Positions 1 through 9,039 are shown, counted from the first letter of the stretch. The stretch is 64,000 bases of DNA from Pedobacter changchengzhani (GCF_004354365.1 NZ_SJCY01000010.1:1-64000); one strand, 5' to 3'. Notes: generated from the letters alone by a model not told the origin. Made by a program: numbers and translations.

Positions 1-157
1 ATAAAAAGAGGAACCCCATATCTTGCAGAGATGATTGCATAAAAGAAATTCAGAGGGCATATCTAAAATAATGCTTCTCAAAAAATAATTGCCTTTTTTC
101 TTGTAAAAACCATAGAATACAGGTTTAGTAACGAAGGTTTGTAGCATACTAACTAAA

Positions 158-399
158 AACCACCCCCAACCCCTCCTTGAAAATAAGGAGGGAGCTGATT
201 TACGGAAATGCTAGCAAAAAGATAACTACAATTATTACTAAATTTTCGCTATTTGTCGGTAGCTACTCCCTTCCTTGAAAATAGTGAGGGGAGCTGATTT
301 ACGGAAATACTAGCAAATGGAAAACTAAAGCTATTACTAAACTTTCGCTATTTATCGGTCGCTACTCCCCTCCTAATTTAGGAGGGGCGGGGGTGGTTA
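158..399. repeat. MITE-like element with inverted ends
   Basis: The two ends are inverted copies of each other: the left end begins AACCACCCCCAACCCCTCCT and the right end, read on the minus strand, begins AACCACCCCCGCCCCTCCT. Between them lie two direct copies, 98-99 bp apart, of a block that starts GGAGCTGATTTACGGAAAT. Small GGAGG/CCTCC hairpins sit at about 171-192, 270-291 and 368-387. No open frame is convincing. The structure fits a non-autonomous mobile or interspersed repeat. Bases 1-157 show nothing recognisable. Confidence 0.6.
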
Positions 400-470
400 A
401 ATTCTTCAAGCAAACAAGCTAATTGTAAAATAAACTCGACGCAAATAGAAATGCTTTTAAATGCACCTCG

Positions 471-519
471 AAAGTTACTAACTCTAATAAGCACATGCCT
501 AGTTAGAGTTAGTAACTTT
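471..519. repeat. 17-bp perfect inverted repeat
   Basis: AAAGTTACTAACTCTAA at 471-487 is repeated exactly, inverted, at 503-519 with a 15-nt spacer. There is no T-run after either arm, so it is a poor intrinsic terminator. It lies about 245 bp upstream of prfC. It could be an operator, a small mobile-element end or a structured leader; the sequence does not decide. Confidence 0.6.
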
Positions 520-666
520 ACTGCTAAAAGATTGTCGCAAAGGGATGCGTACTGCAAATTGAATAGCATAATTGTACTATCCGCAGAACCGTTACAACTA
601 ATTTCCAATTTTTATTTCCAATTAAAAGCATGGGAAATCAACAATAACCAAATCAAAAGCTTTTCT

Positions 667-674
667 TATCTTTG
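667..674 (+). promoter_or_regulatory. Possible -7 element upstream of prfC
   Basis: TATCTTTG matches the Bacteroidota -7 consensus TAnnTTTG. No TTG is present 17-23 nt upstream, so the -33 box is missing or divergent. The prfC start codon is about 90 nt downstream. Confidence 0.35.
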
Positions 675-763
675 CAACCTGATGAAGCAAAACTATTCAA
701 ATCTTATCGCAGTTAAATTTCTTTAACTCAGTTTCATCATCTCCTTTTTTATCCAATTTTATT

Positions 764-2356
764 ATGCTTAACCCTGAAATAGAAAAACGCAAAACATTTG
801 CCATTATTAGTCACCCCGATGCTGGAAAGACAACTTTAACAGAAAAATTTCTGCTTTTTGGAGGTGCAATTAATACGGCTGGGGCGTTAAAACGTAACAA
901 GGCAAGCCAAAGCAATACTTCCGATTTTATGGAGATTGAGAAACAGCGTGGTATCTCTGTGGCAACTTCGGTTATGGGTTTCGAATATGCCGGAAAACGC
1001 ATTAATATTTTAGATACACCTGGTCACAAAGATTTTGCTGAAGATACTTACCGGACTTTATCGGCAGTAGATAGTGTTATTTTGGTGGTAGATTGCGTAA
1101 AAGGTGTAGAGGAACAGACTGAAAAATTAATGTCGGTTTGCCGGATGCGAAATACGCCTGTAATTATTTTCATCAATAAAATGGATAGGGAAGGTAAAGA
1201 TGCGTACGATTTATTGGATGAGATTGAAGAAAAATTAAACATTAGTTTGTGCCCGCTTTCTTGGCCAATTGGTCAAGGGCATACTTTTAAAGGGGTATAT
1301 AGCATTTACAATAAGCACTTAAACTTATTCAATTCTGATAAAAGTAAAGTTACCGATTCGGTTATTGCTGTGAGTGATCTAAATGACGCCTCGCTTTTAA
1401 ATTACCTAAAAGAGAACGAGATTAACAACCTAAAAGACGACGTGGAACTGGTTGATGGAATTTACGGAAAAGTTGATAAGGAATTATATAACGAAGGTTT
1501 AGTGGCGCCAGTTTTTTTTGGTAGTGCTATTAATAATTTCGGCATTAAAGAGCTTTTAGATACATTTATTGATATTGCCCCGAGTCCGCGACACCGCGAA
1601 GCTGAAGAGCGTGATGTTTTGGTAGAAGAGAAAAACTTTAGTGGTTTTGTATTTAAAATTCACGCTAATTTAGATCCAAAACATAGAGACAGAATAGCTT
1701 TCTTGCGCATTTGTTCTGGTAAATTTGAACGTAATAAATTCTATTACCATACCCGCCAAAACAAGAAATTAAAGTTCTCGAACCCGATGGATTTTATGGC
1801 AAATGAGAAAAGCATTGTAGAAGAAGCTTGGCCTGGTGATGTGGTCGGTTTGTACGACAGTGGTAACTTCAAAATTGGCGATACACTTACCGAAGGTGAA
1901 AAGTTGCAATTTAAAGGCATACCAAGTTTTTCCCCATCTATTTTTAAGGAAGTAGAAAATATGGATCCAATGCGTACAAAGCAGTTAGAAAAAGGAATTG
2001 AACAGTTAACTGATGAAGGTGTGGCGCAATTGTTTGTAATGCAACCCGGCAATAGAAAAGTAATCGGCGCTGTTGGAGAACTTCAGTTTGAGGTGATTAA
2101 CTTCCGTTTGGAGCATGAATATAGCGCTAAATGTCGGTTCCGTACGTTAAGTTACACACGTTCGAGTTGGGTAACTTCTACTGATAAAAAGAAATTGGAA
2201 GAGTTTGTAAAGCGCAAACAGCAACATATTGGTTTCGATAAAGAAGCGAATCCGGTTTATTTATCCGATAGTGAATACATGATTAATTTAACTAAACAGG
2301 ATTATCCTGATATAGATTTTCATAAAACGAGCGAGTTTAAGACTCCAAACCCCTAA
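764..2356 (+). CDS. prfC: Peptide chain release factor 3 (RF3)
   Basis: This 530-residue translational GTPase removes RF1/RF2 from the ribosome after termination. The family signature is clear: P-loop HPDAGKTTL near residue 18, switch region [18 protein letters not shown] as the G3 motif and NKMD as the G4 motif, followed by the RF3-type domains 2 and 3. The length is the usual one for RF3. The ATG at 764 is preceded by an AT-rich leader, and the protein starts directly with the expected N-terminal RF3 segment ([20 protein letters not shown]). It appears monocistronic, with terminator hairpins directly after the stop. Nothing is odd about it. Confidence 0.97.
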   Translation: MLNPEIEKRKTFAIISHPDAGKTTLTEKFLLFGGAINTAGALKRNKASQSNTSDFMEIEKQRGISVATSVMGFEYAGKRINILDTPGHKDFAEDTYRTLSAVDSVILVVDCVKGVEEQTEKLMSVCRMRNTPVIIFINKMDREGKDAYDLLDEIEEKLNISLCPLSWPIGQGHTFKGVYSIYNKHLNLFNSDKSKVTDSVIAVSDLNDASLLNYLKENEINNLKDDVELVDGIYGKVDKELYNEGLVAPVFFGSAINNFGIKELLDTFIDIAPSPRHREAEERDVLVEEKNFSGFVFKIHANLDPKHRDRIAFLRICSGKFERNKFYYHTRQNKKLKFSNPMDFMANEKSIVEEAWPGDVVGLYDSGNFKIGDTLTEGEKLQFKGIPSFSPSIFKEVENMDPMRTKQLEKGIEQLTDEGVAQLFVMQPGNRKVIGAVGELQFEVINFRLEHEYSAKCRFRTLSYTRSSWVTSTDKKKLEEFVKRKQQHIGFDKEANPVYLSDSEYMINLTKQDYPDIDFHKTSEFKTPNP

Positions 2357-2362
2357 GACCCC

Positions 2363-2382
2363 AAACCCCTAAAGGGGTTTTT
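2363..2382 (+). terminator. Intrinsic terminator after prfC
   Basis: An AAACCCCT/AGGGGTTT hairpin with a 2-nt loop is followed by a short T-run. It begins 7 nt after the prfC stop. Confidence 0.6.
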
Positions 2383-2393
2383 AATAGCGATAT

Positions 2394-2430
2394 AAACCTC
2401 GCAGGTTTTTAAAACCTGCGAGGTTTTTTT
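2394..2430. terminator. Second hairpin with T-run
   Basis: AAACCTCGCAGGTTTT and its inverted copy form a 16-bp stem followed by seven T. A degenerate copy of the same motif occurs at 2747-2780, so this is also an interspersed repeat and not only a terminator. Confidence 0.55.
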
Positions 2431-2450
2431 ATATAAGTTCAAAATGCAAC

Positions 2451-2483
2451 TTTGGAAAATAGAAATAAATTTCGTTAAATTTG
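2451..2483 (+). promoter_or_regulatory. Promoter of the antitoxin-like gene
   Basis: TTTG at 2451-2454 is followed after 21 nt by TAAATTTG at 2476-2483, a full match to the Bacteroidota -33/-7 promoter. The predicted start of transcription falls about 8 nt before the ATG at 2496. Confidence 0.6.
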
Positions 2484-2495
2484 ATTACGGATTTC

Positions 2496-2717
2496 ATGGC
2501 GGAGAAACTTACTATATTACAAAAGATTATCAATACTAATGATGAAGGACTAATTAAAGATATTCAGTCGTTACTAAACAGTAGAGATTTAGACTGGTTT
2601 GATGGATTACACAATGACCAACAAAGTGATGTGTTAGAGGGAATTGACCAGTTAAATAGCGGAAAGTCTTTCAGTCACGAAGAAGCAAAAAAAAGATTCG
2701 GTTATAAATCAAAGTAA
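2496..2717 (+). CDS. Orphan antitoxin-like small protein
   Basis: The protein has 73 residues from the ATG at 2496; an in-frame TTG at 2481 lies inside the promoter's -7 box and is not a credible start. The layout resembles RelE/ParE-partner antitoxins: an N-terminal helical segment (MAEKLTILQKI), a middle WFDGLHNDQQ segment and a charged C-terminal tail with FSHEEAKKRFG, where such antitoxins often carry a short helix ending in a basic stretch. No complete toxin follows. The next bases contain only a few codons resembling a toxin N-terminus before repeat DNA begins. Function as an antitoxin is inferred from size, composition and the relic, not from a decisive motif. Confidence 0.55.
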   Translation: MAEKLTILQKIINTNDEGLIKDIQSLLNSRDLDWFDGLHNDQQSDVLEGIDQLNSGKSFSHEEAKKRFGYKSK

Positions 2718-2734
2718 ATTGGTCTGAGAAACTA
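2711..2734 (+). pseudogene. Possible RelE/ParE toxin N-terminal relic
   Basis: In the frame shifted from the antitoxin stop, the bases read K-V-N-W-S-E-K-L, close to the usual start of RelE/ParE toxins (a short strand, then WSE and a basic residue). The match stops where the degenerate CTCGCAGG repeat begins at about 2747. Eight codons are too few for certainty. Confidence 0.25.
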
Positions 2735-2746
2735 GGAAATGCCAAT

Positions 2747-2780
2747 CTCGCAGGATCTGAAAACCTAAGAGGTTTTTTTA
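2747..2780. repeat. Degenerate copy of the CTCGCAGG hairpin
   Basis: CTCGCAGGATCTGAAAACCT followed by AAGAGG and a T-run resembles the perfect hairpin at 2394-2430 with several mismatches. It ends in seven T and could still act as a terminator. Confidence 0.5.
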
Positions 2781-2785
2781 TTTAT

Positions 2786-2813
2786 GTCGTCATTGCGAGG
2801 CACGAAGCAATCT
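2786..2813. repeat. GTCATTGCGAGG-type intergenic repeat
   Basis: The stretch contains CATTGCGAGGCACGAAGCAA, a motif I recall as an interspersed intergenic repeat in several bacterial genomes. It is seen only once in this window. Confidence 0.4.
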
Positions 2814-2910
2814 ATTTAGCAAGAAAAATTAATTTCTACTTTCTAATCACGAGTGTTCGTTCATGGTTTAGCTATTATGATAGTGGCGAAAAATTAGCTC
2901 TAATGATTAG

Positions 2911-2953
2911 TCATCCGATGAATATATGCATTGTGAAGATATTCATCGGATGA
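2911..2953 (-). terminator. 15-bp inverted repeat after the dehydrogenase gene
   Basis: TCATCCGATGAATAT and its exact inverted copy are separated by 13 nt. The hairpin lies 16 nt past the stop of the minus-strand dehydrogenase gene. There is no strong T-run, so termination may be weak. Confidence 0.45.
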
Positions 2954-2968
2954 CCAAAATACTAAACC

Positions 2969-3892
2969 TTATAAGCTTTTCAACTTCTCTACCAAAACCT
3001 CTGATATTTTACGGTAAGAATCGAACGTCCAGCCGCCAACATGTGGTGTTAAAATAACTTTTTGGTTTTCGCTAAGTTCTCTGTACCAAGTTTGTCCACT
3101 TAAATTAGGGAATTTTTCCGCTTCCAAAACATCTAAACCGGCACCTAAAATTTTACCTTCTTTTATGTATTTTAATACAGCCTGAGTATTCACAATTTCG
3201 CCACGGGCCGTATTGATAAAGAAAATTGGTTTTTTAAAATGATAAAAATATTCATCGTCAACCATTTGCTTGGTTTCTGTAGTTAATGGAATATGCAGGC
3301 TGAGTACATCACTGTGTTTAACAATTTCTTCCATACTTACTTCGCGGGCAAATTTATCGCTAAAGCCAGTTTTGTATTTGTCATACGCCATAACATCCAC
3401 CCCAAAACCTGCCAATTTTTGCGCAAAACTTTGACCCATGTGTCCGTAGCCAACAATACCAACTTTTTTGCCTTTTAGCTCGTAACCACGGTTACCTTCT
3501 CTATCCCAAATGCCATTGCGAATCTCCATATCCGCTCTGCGAAAATTATTCATCAACGATAAAAGTAAACCTACGGCATGTTCGCCAACGGCATCGCAAT
3601 TGCCTTCTGGTGCATTAATGAGTTTTATACCTTTTTCACCAGCAAGTTTAACATCAATATTATCTAAACCAGCGCCAGCACGAGCGATAAATTTTAATTG
3701 ATTTGCTGCCTCAAAAATCTCTGCATCAATTCTAAACTTCGTTCTAACAGCTATACCAACGTAATCCTTAATTTTCGCAAGTGTTTCTGCTCTAGTAATT
3801 TGCGGTTCGTCATCTACCTCAAATCCTAATTTTATAGCTTCTTCTTTAAAGGTGGGATGTAAGTCGTCGACAATAAGTATTTTTTTGCTCAT
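2969..3892 (-). CDS. D-2-hydroxyacid dehydrogenase, SerA-like
   Basis: This 307-residue NAD-dependent dehydrogenase has the D-isomer-specific 2-hydroxyacid dehydrogenase layout: a split substrate-binding domain around a central Rossmann domain. The nucleotide motif VGIVGYGHMG, the NTARGE segment with the catalytic Arg and the late TPHVGGWT segment with the catalytic His are all visible. The RAGAGLDNID segment is typical of the 3-phosphoglycerate dehydrogenase branch, but the ACT regulatory domain of longer SerA proteins is missing. Serine biosynthesis is possible; another 2-keto acid substrate is equally possible. A -7 box ends only 8 nt before the ATG, suggesting a very short or leaderless mRNA. 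Confidence 0.85.
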   Translation of the reverse strand: MSKKILIVDDLHPTFKEEAIKLGFEVDDEPQITRAETLAKIKDYVGIAVRTKFRIDAEIFEAANQLKFIARAGAGLDNIDVKLAGEKGIKLINAPEGNCDAVGEHAVGLLLSLMNNFRRADMEIRNGIWDREGNRGYELKGKKVGIVGYGHMGQSFAQKLAGFGVDVMAYDKYKTGFSDKFAREVSMEEIVKHSDVLSLHIPLTTETKQMVDDEYFYHFKKPIFFINTARGEIVNTQAVLKYIKEGKILGAGLDVLEAEKFPNLSGQTWYRELSENQKVILTPHVGGWTFDSYRKISEVLVEKLKSL

Positions 3893-3899
3893 GATAAAT

Positions 3900-3907
3900 C
3901 AAAAGTA
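3900..3907 (-). promoter_or_regulatory. Possible -7 element of the dehydrogenase gene
   Basis: On the minus strand this reads TACTTTTG, matching TAnnTTTG. A TTG lies 15 nt further upstream, slightly closer than the usual spacing. Confidence 0.4.
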
Positions 3908-4082
3908 ACAATTTTACCACTTCAATAAACGATAACTTGATATTTAAATCGGTAATTCTGTTAAATAGGAACAAAAATATTACGTCTTTTTGCTGTAATA
4001 AAACAGTTACTACCATAGTTTTAAATTATAGTTGGCGTTAATTTGCAACTGCTTAAAGCACACTTATAATTCAAAATATTTA

Positions 4083-6569
4083 ATGAAATTATTTCTTTCA
4101 AAAACAATAAAGCTCCTCCTTTTTTTAACTTTTTTAACGCTTAATGTTTTCGCGCAAAGCAACGGGAAATCGGCAATAAAAGGTGTTTTAAAAGATGCAA
4201 GTACGGGCGAAACTATTCCATTTGCATCAGCAATATTGATTAATAAAAGCACTAAAGCAACTGTTAAAATTACTCAAACAGATATAAATGGTGCATTTTC
4301 AATGGTGGATTTGCCAAACGGTATTTTCACTTTCAAAATTAGTTATGTAGGTTATCAAACAATGGTTAGAGATAATGTTAGCCTCAACAGTACAACAGGA
4401 ACTTTAAATTTTGGTGCTATAAAAATGAACGTTGCTAAAGGAAACGTGCTTAGCGAGGTAACTGTTACTTCACAAAAAGCAGCTATCCAATTAGGTATTG
4501 ATAAAAAGGTCTTTTCTGTGGATCAAAGTTTGGTAAGTGAAGGTGGTTCTGCGTCAGATTTATTGCAAAATGTGCCATCTGTACAAACAGATATTGATGG
4601 CAATGTGAGTTTACGTGGATCTACGGGTGTAAAGGTTTTGATTGACGGAAAACAATCTTTAATTGCTGGTGGAAATGTTGCTCAAATTCTTCAATCAATT
4701 CCGGCAAGTTCAATTGAAAGTGTCGAAGTAATCACTAATCCATCTGCTAAGTACGATGCAGAAGGTCAATCGGGGATTATCAACATTGTTTTAAAGAAAA
4801 ATACAAAATTAGGTTTTAATGGTTCGGTTGCGTTAACGGCTGGTAATCGCGATAGCTACAATGCGAATACGAATTTAAGTTTCCAAAATAGTAAATTGAA
4901 TGTTTACGGAAATTATAGTTATAGAGATGGCAATCGGTTGATTGGGGGTTATCAAAATATTACCTATTTTAATTCTCCAGGCACCATTGGTTTTGTAAAT
5001 CAAGCCACTTCAAGTACTTCGGCAGATAAAGGCAACAATGTAAAAGCGGGTATTGATTATTATTTGGCGCCGAAAAGTGTGGTTAGTTTATCAGGCGGTT
5101 TTAATGCTAGAGAAAATAACCGAAATGAAAATATAGGCATTGATCAGTTAGGGAAACTTGGCAATCCGCTTATATTAAGCAATAGAAATAACATTAATGA
5201 TGGAACTGGAAATAGCTTTGATTTAAACTTAGATTATACCCAAAAATTTAATAAACCTAAAGAGGAATTGACGTTTAATTTTGGTTATTCTGAAGGGAAA
5301 AATGACAACACGCAAGCTTATAATACCAATATTTACAACAAAAATGGTATTGATGTAAGTTTGCCACCGAGCATCCAACATACCATAAATAATGGCGATA
5401 ATACTAATTATAACATCCAAGCAGATTATACTTTGCCAATTGGTAAGGAGGGCAAAATTGAGGCCGGTTATCGCAGTCAAATTAAGTTAGGTAACAATAC
5501 GCAATACGCAGATTCTCTTTTAAGTGCGACCATTTACGTAAGCAATAATAAGTTAAATAACTTTTTCTCTAATAAAGATCAGGTGCATGCGTTGTATTTC
5601 AACTACCAAAATCAAATTAAAAATTTTGGTTACCAACTTGGGTTAAGAGGAGAGGATGCCAGTTTGGATACCTATTTAGAAGGCTTTAATGGGAATGTTT
5701 TGTACGCTACGCCGGGCAGAATTCACTATACAAGACTTTATCCGAGCGTATTTCTAAGTCAGAAACTAAAAAACGACCAAACCCTGCAATTGAGTTACAC
5801 TAGAAGGGTAAACAGACCGAGAGCTTGGGATACCAATCCATTTTTGGATGTTTCCGATCCTTTTAATTATCGCCAAGGAAATCCAAATTTATTGCCTGAG
5901 GATGTACATTCATTTGAATTGGCATACAGCAAATATTGGAAAGCCGTAACTTTTACGTCTTCCGTTTATGTTCGCCAAACCAACGATGTTGTACAACGCG
6001 TAAGGAGCGAGCCAAATGCTGCGGGTATTATAACCTCTACGCCACAAAACTTAACTAGAGCTATAAACAGTGGTTTAGAATTAATTGGTCGGTTCGATTT
6101 AATAAAGGCTTTAAATTTTACTGCAAATGCAAATTTATACCAGAGTAAACTTGTGGGCGTACCAGCGTTCGGAATTTTAGAAAATAGCGGTTTTAGCTGG
6201 AATGCTAATTTAACAGGGAACTTAACAGTTGTAAAAAATGTTTCGGTACAGGTACGTGGAGATTATAGAGCTGCAGAAATTATGGCTCAAGGAAAACGTA
6301 ACGCAATGTACGGGCTCGATGGCGGTGCTAAATATGATTTCCCGAATAAGAAAGCATCTTTAAGTTTAAATATTAGAGATATTTTTAATACTCGCGTGTG
6401 GAGCATGACTACAAATAGTGGCAGTACGCTGGTAGATTTTCAACGTGGAATGCGCGGTACAACGGGTAACTTAACATTTTCTTACCGCTTCGGAAAAAGC
6501 ACATTTAACTTTAATAAACCTAAAAAAACCGAGCAACAAGATAATAGAACCGATGAAGGCTCATTTTAA
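4083..6569 (+). CDS. TonB-dependent outer-membrane beta-barrel protein
   Basis: The mature protein begins after a signal peptide (MKLFLSKTIKLLLFLTFLTL, cleavage after VFAQ), which selects the ATG at 4083 over an upstream TTG at 4032. Residues about 30-115 form a carboxypeptidase-regulatory-like domain (GVLKDASTGETIPFASAIL), about 125-240 a plug domain (LLQNVPSVQTDIDGNVSLRG and VLIDGK), and the rest a beta-barrel of the OMP_b-brl_3 type ending in a NLTFSYRFGKST-like last strand plus a short charged tail. Length 828. Unlike SusC there is no SusD partner, so it may be a receptor for a peptide, siderophore or other ligand. It stands alone, with Nudix and acyltransferase genes downstream. Confidence 0.85.
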   Translation: MKLFLSKTIKLLLFLTFLTLNVFAQSNGKSAIKGVLKDASTGETIPFASAILINKSTKATVKITQTDINGAFSMVDLPNGIFTFKISYVGYQTMVRDNVSLNSTTGTLNFGAIKMNVAKGNVLSEVTVTSQKAAIQLGIDKKVFSVDQSLVSEGGSASDLLQNVPSVQTDIDGNVSLRGSTGVKVLIDGKQSLIAGGNVAQILQSIPASSIESVEVITNPSAKYDAEGQSGIINIVLKKNTKLGFNGSVALTAGNRDSYNANTNLSFQNSKLNVYGNYSYRDGNRLIGGYQNITYFNSPGTIGFVNQATSSTSADKGNNVKAGIDYYLAPKSVVSLSGGFNARENNRNENIGIDQLGKLGNPLILSNRNNINDGTGNSFDLNLDYTQKFNKPKEELTFNFGYSEGKNDNTQAYNTNIYNKNGIDVSLPPSIQHTINNGDNTNYNIQADYTLPIGKEGKIEAGYRSQIKLGNNTQYADSLLSATIYVSNNKLNNFFSNKDQVHALYFNYQNQIKNFGYQLGLRGEDASLDTYLEGFNGNVLYATPGRIHYTRLYPSVFLSQKLKNDQTLQLSYTRRVNRPRAWDTNPFLDVSDPFNYRQGNPNLLPEDVHSFELAYSKYWKAVTFTSSVYVRQTNDVVQRVRSEPNAAGIITSTPQNLTRAINSGLELIGRFDLIKALNFTANANLYQSKLVGVPAFGILENSGFSWNANLTGNLTVVKNVSVQVRGDYRAAEIMAQGKRNAMYGLDGGAKYDFPNKKASLSLNIRDIFNTRVWSMTTNSGSTLVDFQRGMRGTTGNLTFSYRFGKSTFNFNKPKKTEQQDNRTDEGSF

Positions 6570-6640
6570 AATACAGTTAATTTCAGTATAAAATTTATTT
6601 AATCGGTTAACTTTCGGCGTTTAACTTTATACCTTGCAGT

Positions 6641-7195
6641 ATGGAAGAGATTAATCCCTGGCAAACCCTAAATAGCGATGTAAGATACGATAACAATTGG
6701 ATTAATTTAACCGAGCATCAGGTTATCAATCCATCAGGTGGAAACGGCATTTACGGTGTGGTTCATTTTAAAAATATCGCCATTGGCATTTTACCTTTGG
6801 ATAGAGATTACAATACTTGGTTGGTTGGTCAGTATCGCTATCCACTAAATGCGTATAGTTGGGAAATACCCGAAGGTGGAGGAGTTTTAGGCATAGACCC
6901 GTTAGAAAGCGCCAGACGCGAACTTTTGGAAGAAACCGGTTTGAGTGCTAAAAAATGGACTGAAATTCAGAGAATGCACTTATCAAATTCTGTAAGCGAT
7001 GAATTTGCCATTATGTATGTTGCAACAGATTTAATTGAAGGCATTGCAATGCCCGAAGAAACCGAACAACTTATCGTTAAAAAACTACCTTTTAATGATG
7101 CTTATGCAATGGTGATGAATGGTGTAATTACCGATTCTATGAGTGTAGCTTGCATTTTGAAAGCCAAAATTATGATGTTAAATGGCAGTTTGTAA
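6641..7195 (+). CDS. Nudix hydrolase, ADP-ribose pyrophosphatase-like
   Basis: The 184-residue protein carries a Nudix box near residues 82-106; the core REL-LEETG-L is intact, while the first Glu of the consensus spacing is replaced by Ile in the GID segment. The preceding WEIPEGGG and LVGQYRYPL segments are typical of the ADP-ribose/NDP-sugar pyrophosphatase branch. The likely reaction is hydrolysis of ADP-ribose or a related NDP-sugar to AMP and a sugar phosphate in the cytoplasm. The ATG at 6641 follows 71 nt of AT-rich DNA. The next gene, plsC-like, starts 31 nt downstream and may be partly co-transcribed. Confidence 0.85.
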   Translation: MEEINPWQTLNSDVRYDNNWINLTEHQVINPSGGNGIYGVVHFKNIAIGILPLDRDYNTWLVGQYRYPLNAYSWEIPEGGGVLGIDPLESARRELLEETGLSAKKWTEIQRMHLSNSVSDEFAIMYVATDLIEGIAMPEETEQLIVKKLPFNDAYAMVMNGVITDSMSVACILKAKIMMLNGSL

Positions 7196-7199
7196 TGTT

Positions 7200-7207
7200 T
7201 ATATTTG
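7200..7207 (+). promoter_or_regulatory. Possible -7 element before the acyltransferase gene
   Basis: TATATTTG matches TAnnTTTG, 20 nt before the ATG at 7227. No TTG lies at the usual distance upstream. Confidence 0.35.
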
Positions 7208-7226
7208 CTAAAATTTTGATGCTGCA

Positions 7227-7961
7227 ATGAGTAAGTTTTTTGGATATATCCTTACACCCATATTTTATATTTCTTTTGGGTTATCGCTTTTAATTTTCCA
7301 CCCGATACAATGGGTGAGTTATAAGCTTTTTGGCTATAAAGCGCACAAACTTTCTGTTGATGCACTTAATTTTTTTCTTACCTATTCACAGTTTTTTCTT
7401 GCGAATTCTGTATCCTTTAAAAACAATTTCGATTTACCTACCGATCGGCCGATCATCTTCGCCTCTAATCATCAAAGCTTATATGATATTCCTTCATTAA
7501 TTTGGTTTTTAAGGAAGCACCATGCAAAATTTATTTCTAAAATTGAGTTAACAAAAGGCATTCCTTCTATTTCTATAAATTTAAGGTTGGGTGGCGGCGC
7601 AAATATCGATCGAAAGGATAATAAGCAAGCAATCTCTGAAATTATTAAACTTGGACGAAGAATGAAGGAAAATAATTGGAGTACGGTTATTTTTCCCGAA
7701 GGTACACGCGCAAAAGACGGTAAAATAAAAACTTTTCAGTTTGGCGGGGTTGCTACTTTGTTAAAGGCAGTTCCTAATGCACTTGTTGTGCCAATTGCCA
7801 TCGAAAATTCGTGGAAAATTGTACGCTATGGTTTGTTTCCATTAACTACTGGTAACGCTTTAAAATGGACGGTTCTTACGCCTATCGAACCTGAAGGAAA
7901 AACTGCAAACGATATTACTTTGGAAGCAGAAACTGCGATTAGGAAAGTGCTTGGGCAGTAG
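7227..7961 (+). CDS. plsC: 1-acyl-sn-glycerol-3-phosphate acyltransferase
   Basis: PlsC-family proteins transfer a second acyl chain to lysophosphatidic acid at the inner membrane. The catalytic NHQSLYD motif (H-x4-D) lies near residues 85-91 and the substrate-binding FPEGTR motif near 156-161. An N-terminal hydrophobic segment (FFGYILTPIFYISFGLSLLI) serves as membrane anchor. The length of 244 is normal. It follows the Nudix gene closely in the same direction. Minor acyltransferase relatives with other acceptors share these motifs, so substrate is by family. Confidence 0.88.
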   Translation: MSKFFGYILTPIFYISFGLSLLIFHPIQWVSYKLFGYKAHKLSVDALNFFLTYSQFFLANSVSFKNNFDLPTDRPIIFASNHQSLYDIPSLIWFLRKHHAKFISKIELTKGIPSISINLRLGGGANIDRKDNKQAISEIIKLGRRMKENNWSTVIFPEGTRAKDGKIKTFQFGGVATLLKAVPNALVVPIAIENSWKIVRYGLFPLTTGNALKWTVLTPIEPEGKTANDITLEAETAIRKVLGQ

Positions 7962-8039
7962 TTTTTTGGTTTTTTGGCTGATTGGTTTTTTAGTTAGCAA
8001 CTCACAGCCATGACTTACTGACTTTCAGGCTCTTATAAT

Positions 8040-8195
8040 CGGACTTTACTGGCTTTTCCGACTTCCCGACTTTTCCGACTTTCGGACTTTTTAAAATTTT
8101 TATCTTCGGGCTTCGGACTTCCGACCTCGGACTTTACTGACTTTTCCGACTTTCGGACTCTTTATAACTTTTATCTTCGGACTTCCGACCTCGGA
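8040..8195. repeat. Direct repeats rich in CGGACTT
   Basis: A block beginning CGGACTTTACTGGCTTTTCC at 8040 is repeated with a deletion from about 8128, and both copies end in TTCGGACTTCCGACCTCGGA. Shorter CCGACTT units recur inside each block. The stretch fills most of the gap between plsC and the convergent LytTR gene. No gene is seen. Confidence 0.7.
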
Positions 8196-8205
8196 CTCCT
8201 TCAAT

Positions 8206-8955
8206 CTAAATATTCTTATTACCAATCACTTTATAAAATTCATCTCTATACGTATCACCTACGGGGATTATTTTATCATTGATGGTAATTCTGCTGCGCT
8301 CGATACTTTTAATTTTATCAATTGCGATGATGTATGATTTGTGCACCCGGATAAACTGCGCGGTTGGCAACGCTTCTTCCATTTTCTTCATGCTTTGCAA
8401 TGTAATTACGCGCTCATCCTTAGTAAAAATAGAAATGTAATCTTTTAAACCCTCAATAAATAAAATATCGTGTAAGTATATTTTTTGAATTTTGTGTTCG
8501 GTTTTAACGAATATAAAATCTTGTACGGGGTTTGGCGGAGCCACAAAAGGCTGTGCGGATACTAAGGGCTGTATGGTATTTGTAGTCGGTTCGGCAGGTT
8601 TAATTTGCTTATGAACTTTTTCTACAGCTTTATAAAAACGATCAAAAGCGATTGGTTTAAGCAGGTAATCCGATACGTTCAAATCATAACTCTCTAACGC
8701 ATATTCTGGGTAAGCAGTGGTTAAAATATAATGACATTTATTACCCGCAATTTTTAAAAATTGAATACCTGTTAACTCTGGCATTTGAATATCTAAAAAA
8801 ACCAAATCAATACCGCCTTCTTGTACCGTTTGTAAAGCGTCGATAGGATTTTCGCAACGCTTTACCAAAGTTAAAAATGGAACTTTAGAAATGTAATCCT
8901 CTAAAATATCTAATGCTAGAGGTTCGTCATCAACAATAATGCAATTTAAGGTCAT
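8206..8955 (-). CDS. LytTR-family response regulator
   Basis: The 249-residue regulator has an N-terminal receiver domain with the acidic pair DD at residues 9-10, the phosphoacceptor Asp55 (VFLDIQMPELTG) and the conserved Lys in YLLKPIAF. A Pro-rich linker of about 30 residues (about 125-150) joins it to a C-terminal LytTR DNA-binding domain (HDILFIEGLKDYISIFT and FIRVHKSYII). It is the expected partner of the histidine kinase gene upstream on the same strand, from which it is separated by an unusual 549-nt gap filled with a minisatellite. Such pairs in Bacteroidota regulate varied targets, which are not evident here. Confidence 0.93.
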   Translation of the reverse strand: MTLNCIIVDDEPLALDILEDYISKVPFLTLVKRCENPIDALQTVQEGGIDLVFLDIQMPELTGIQFLKIAGNKCHYILTTAYPEYALESYDLNVSDYLLKPIAFDRFYKAVEKVHKQIKPAEPTTNTIQPLVSAQPFVAPPNPVQDFIFVKTEHKIQKIYLHDILFIEGLKDYISIFTKDERVITLQSMKKMEEALPTAQFIRVHKSYIIAIDKIKSIERSRITINDKIIPVGDTYRDEFYKVIGNKNI

Positions 8956-9039
8956 TTTGTAGTATCAAGTAGTGAGTATCAAGTATCAGGCTTTTCTGCT
9001 GCGCATGAAACTTTATTTAAGTTTAGGTGCTTGTGTTTT

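Noticed and set aside
451-726. 91-residue protein upstream of prfC
   Set aside because: It crosses the 17-bp inverted repeat and the prfC -7 box and has no recognisable features.
4032-4082. Longer N-terminus of the TonB-dependent protein from a TTG start
   Set aside because: It would place 17 residues before a complete signal peptide that starts with its own ATG.
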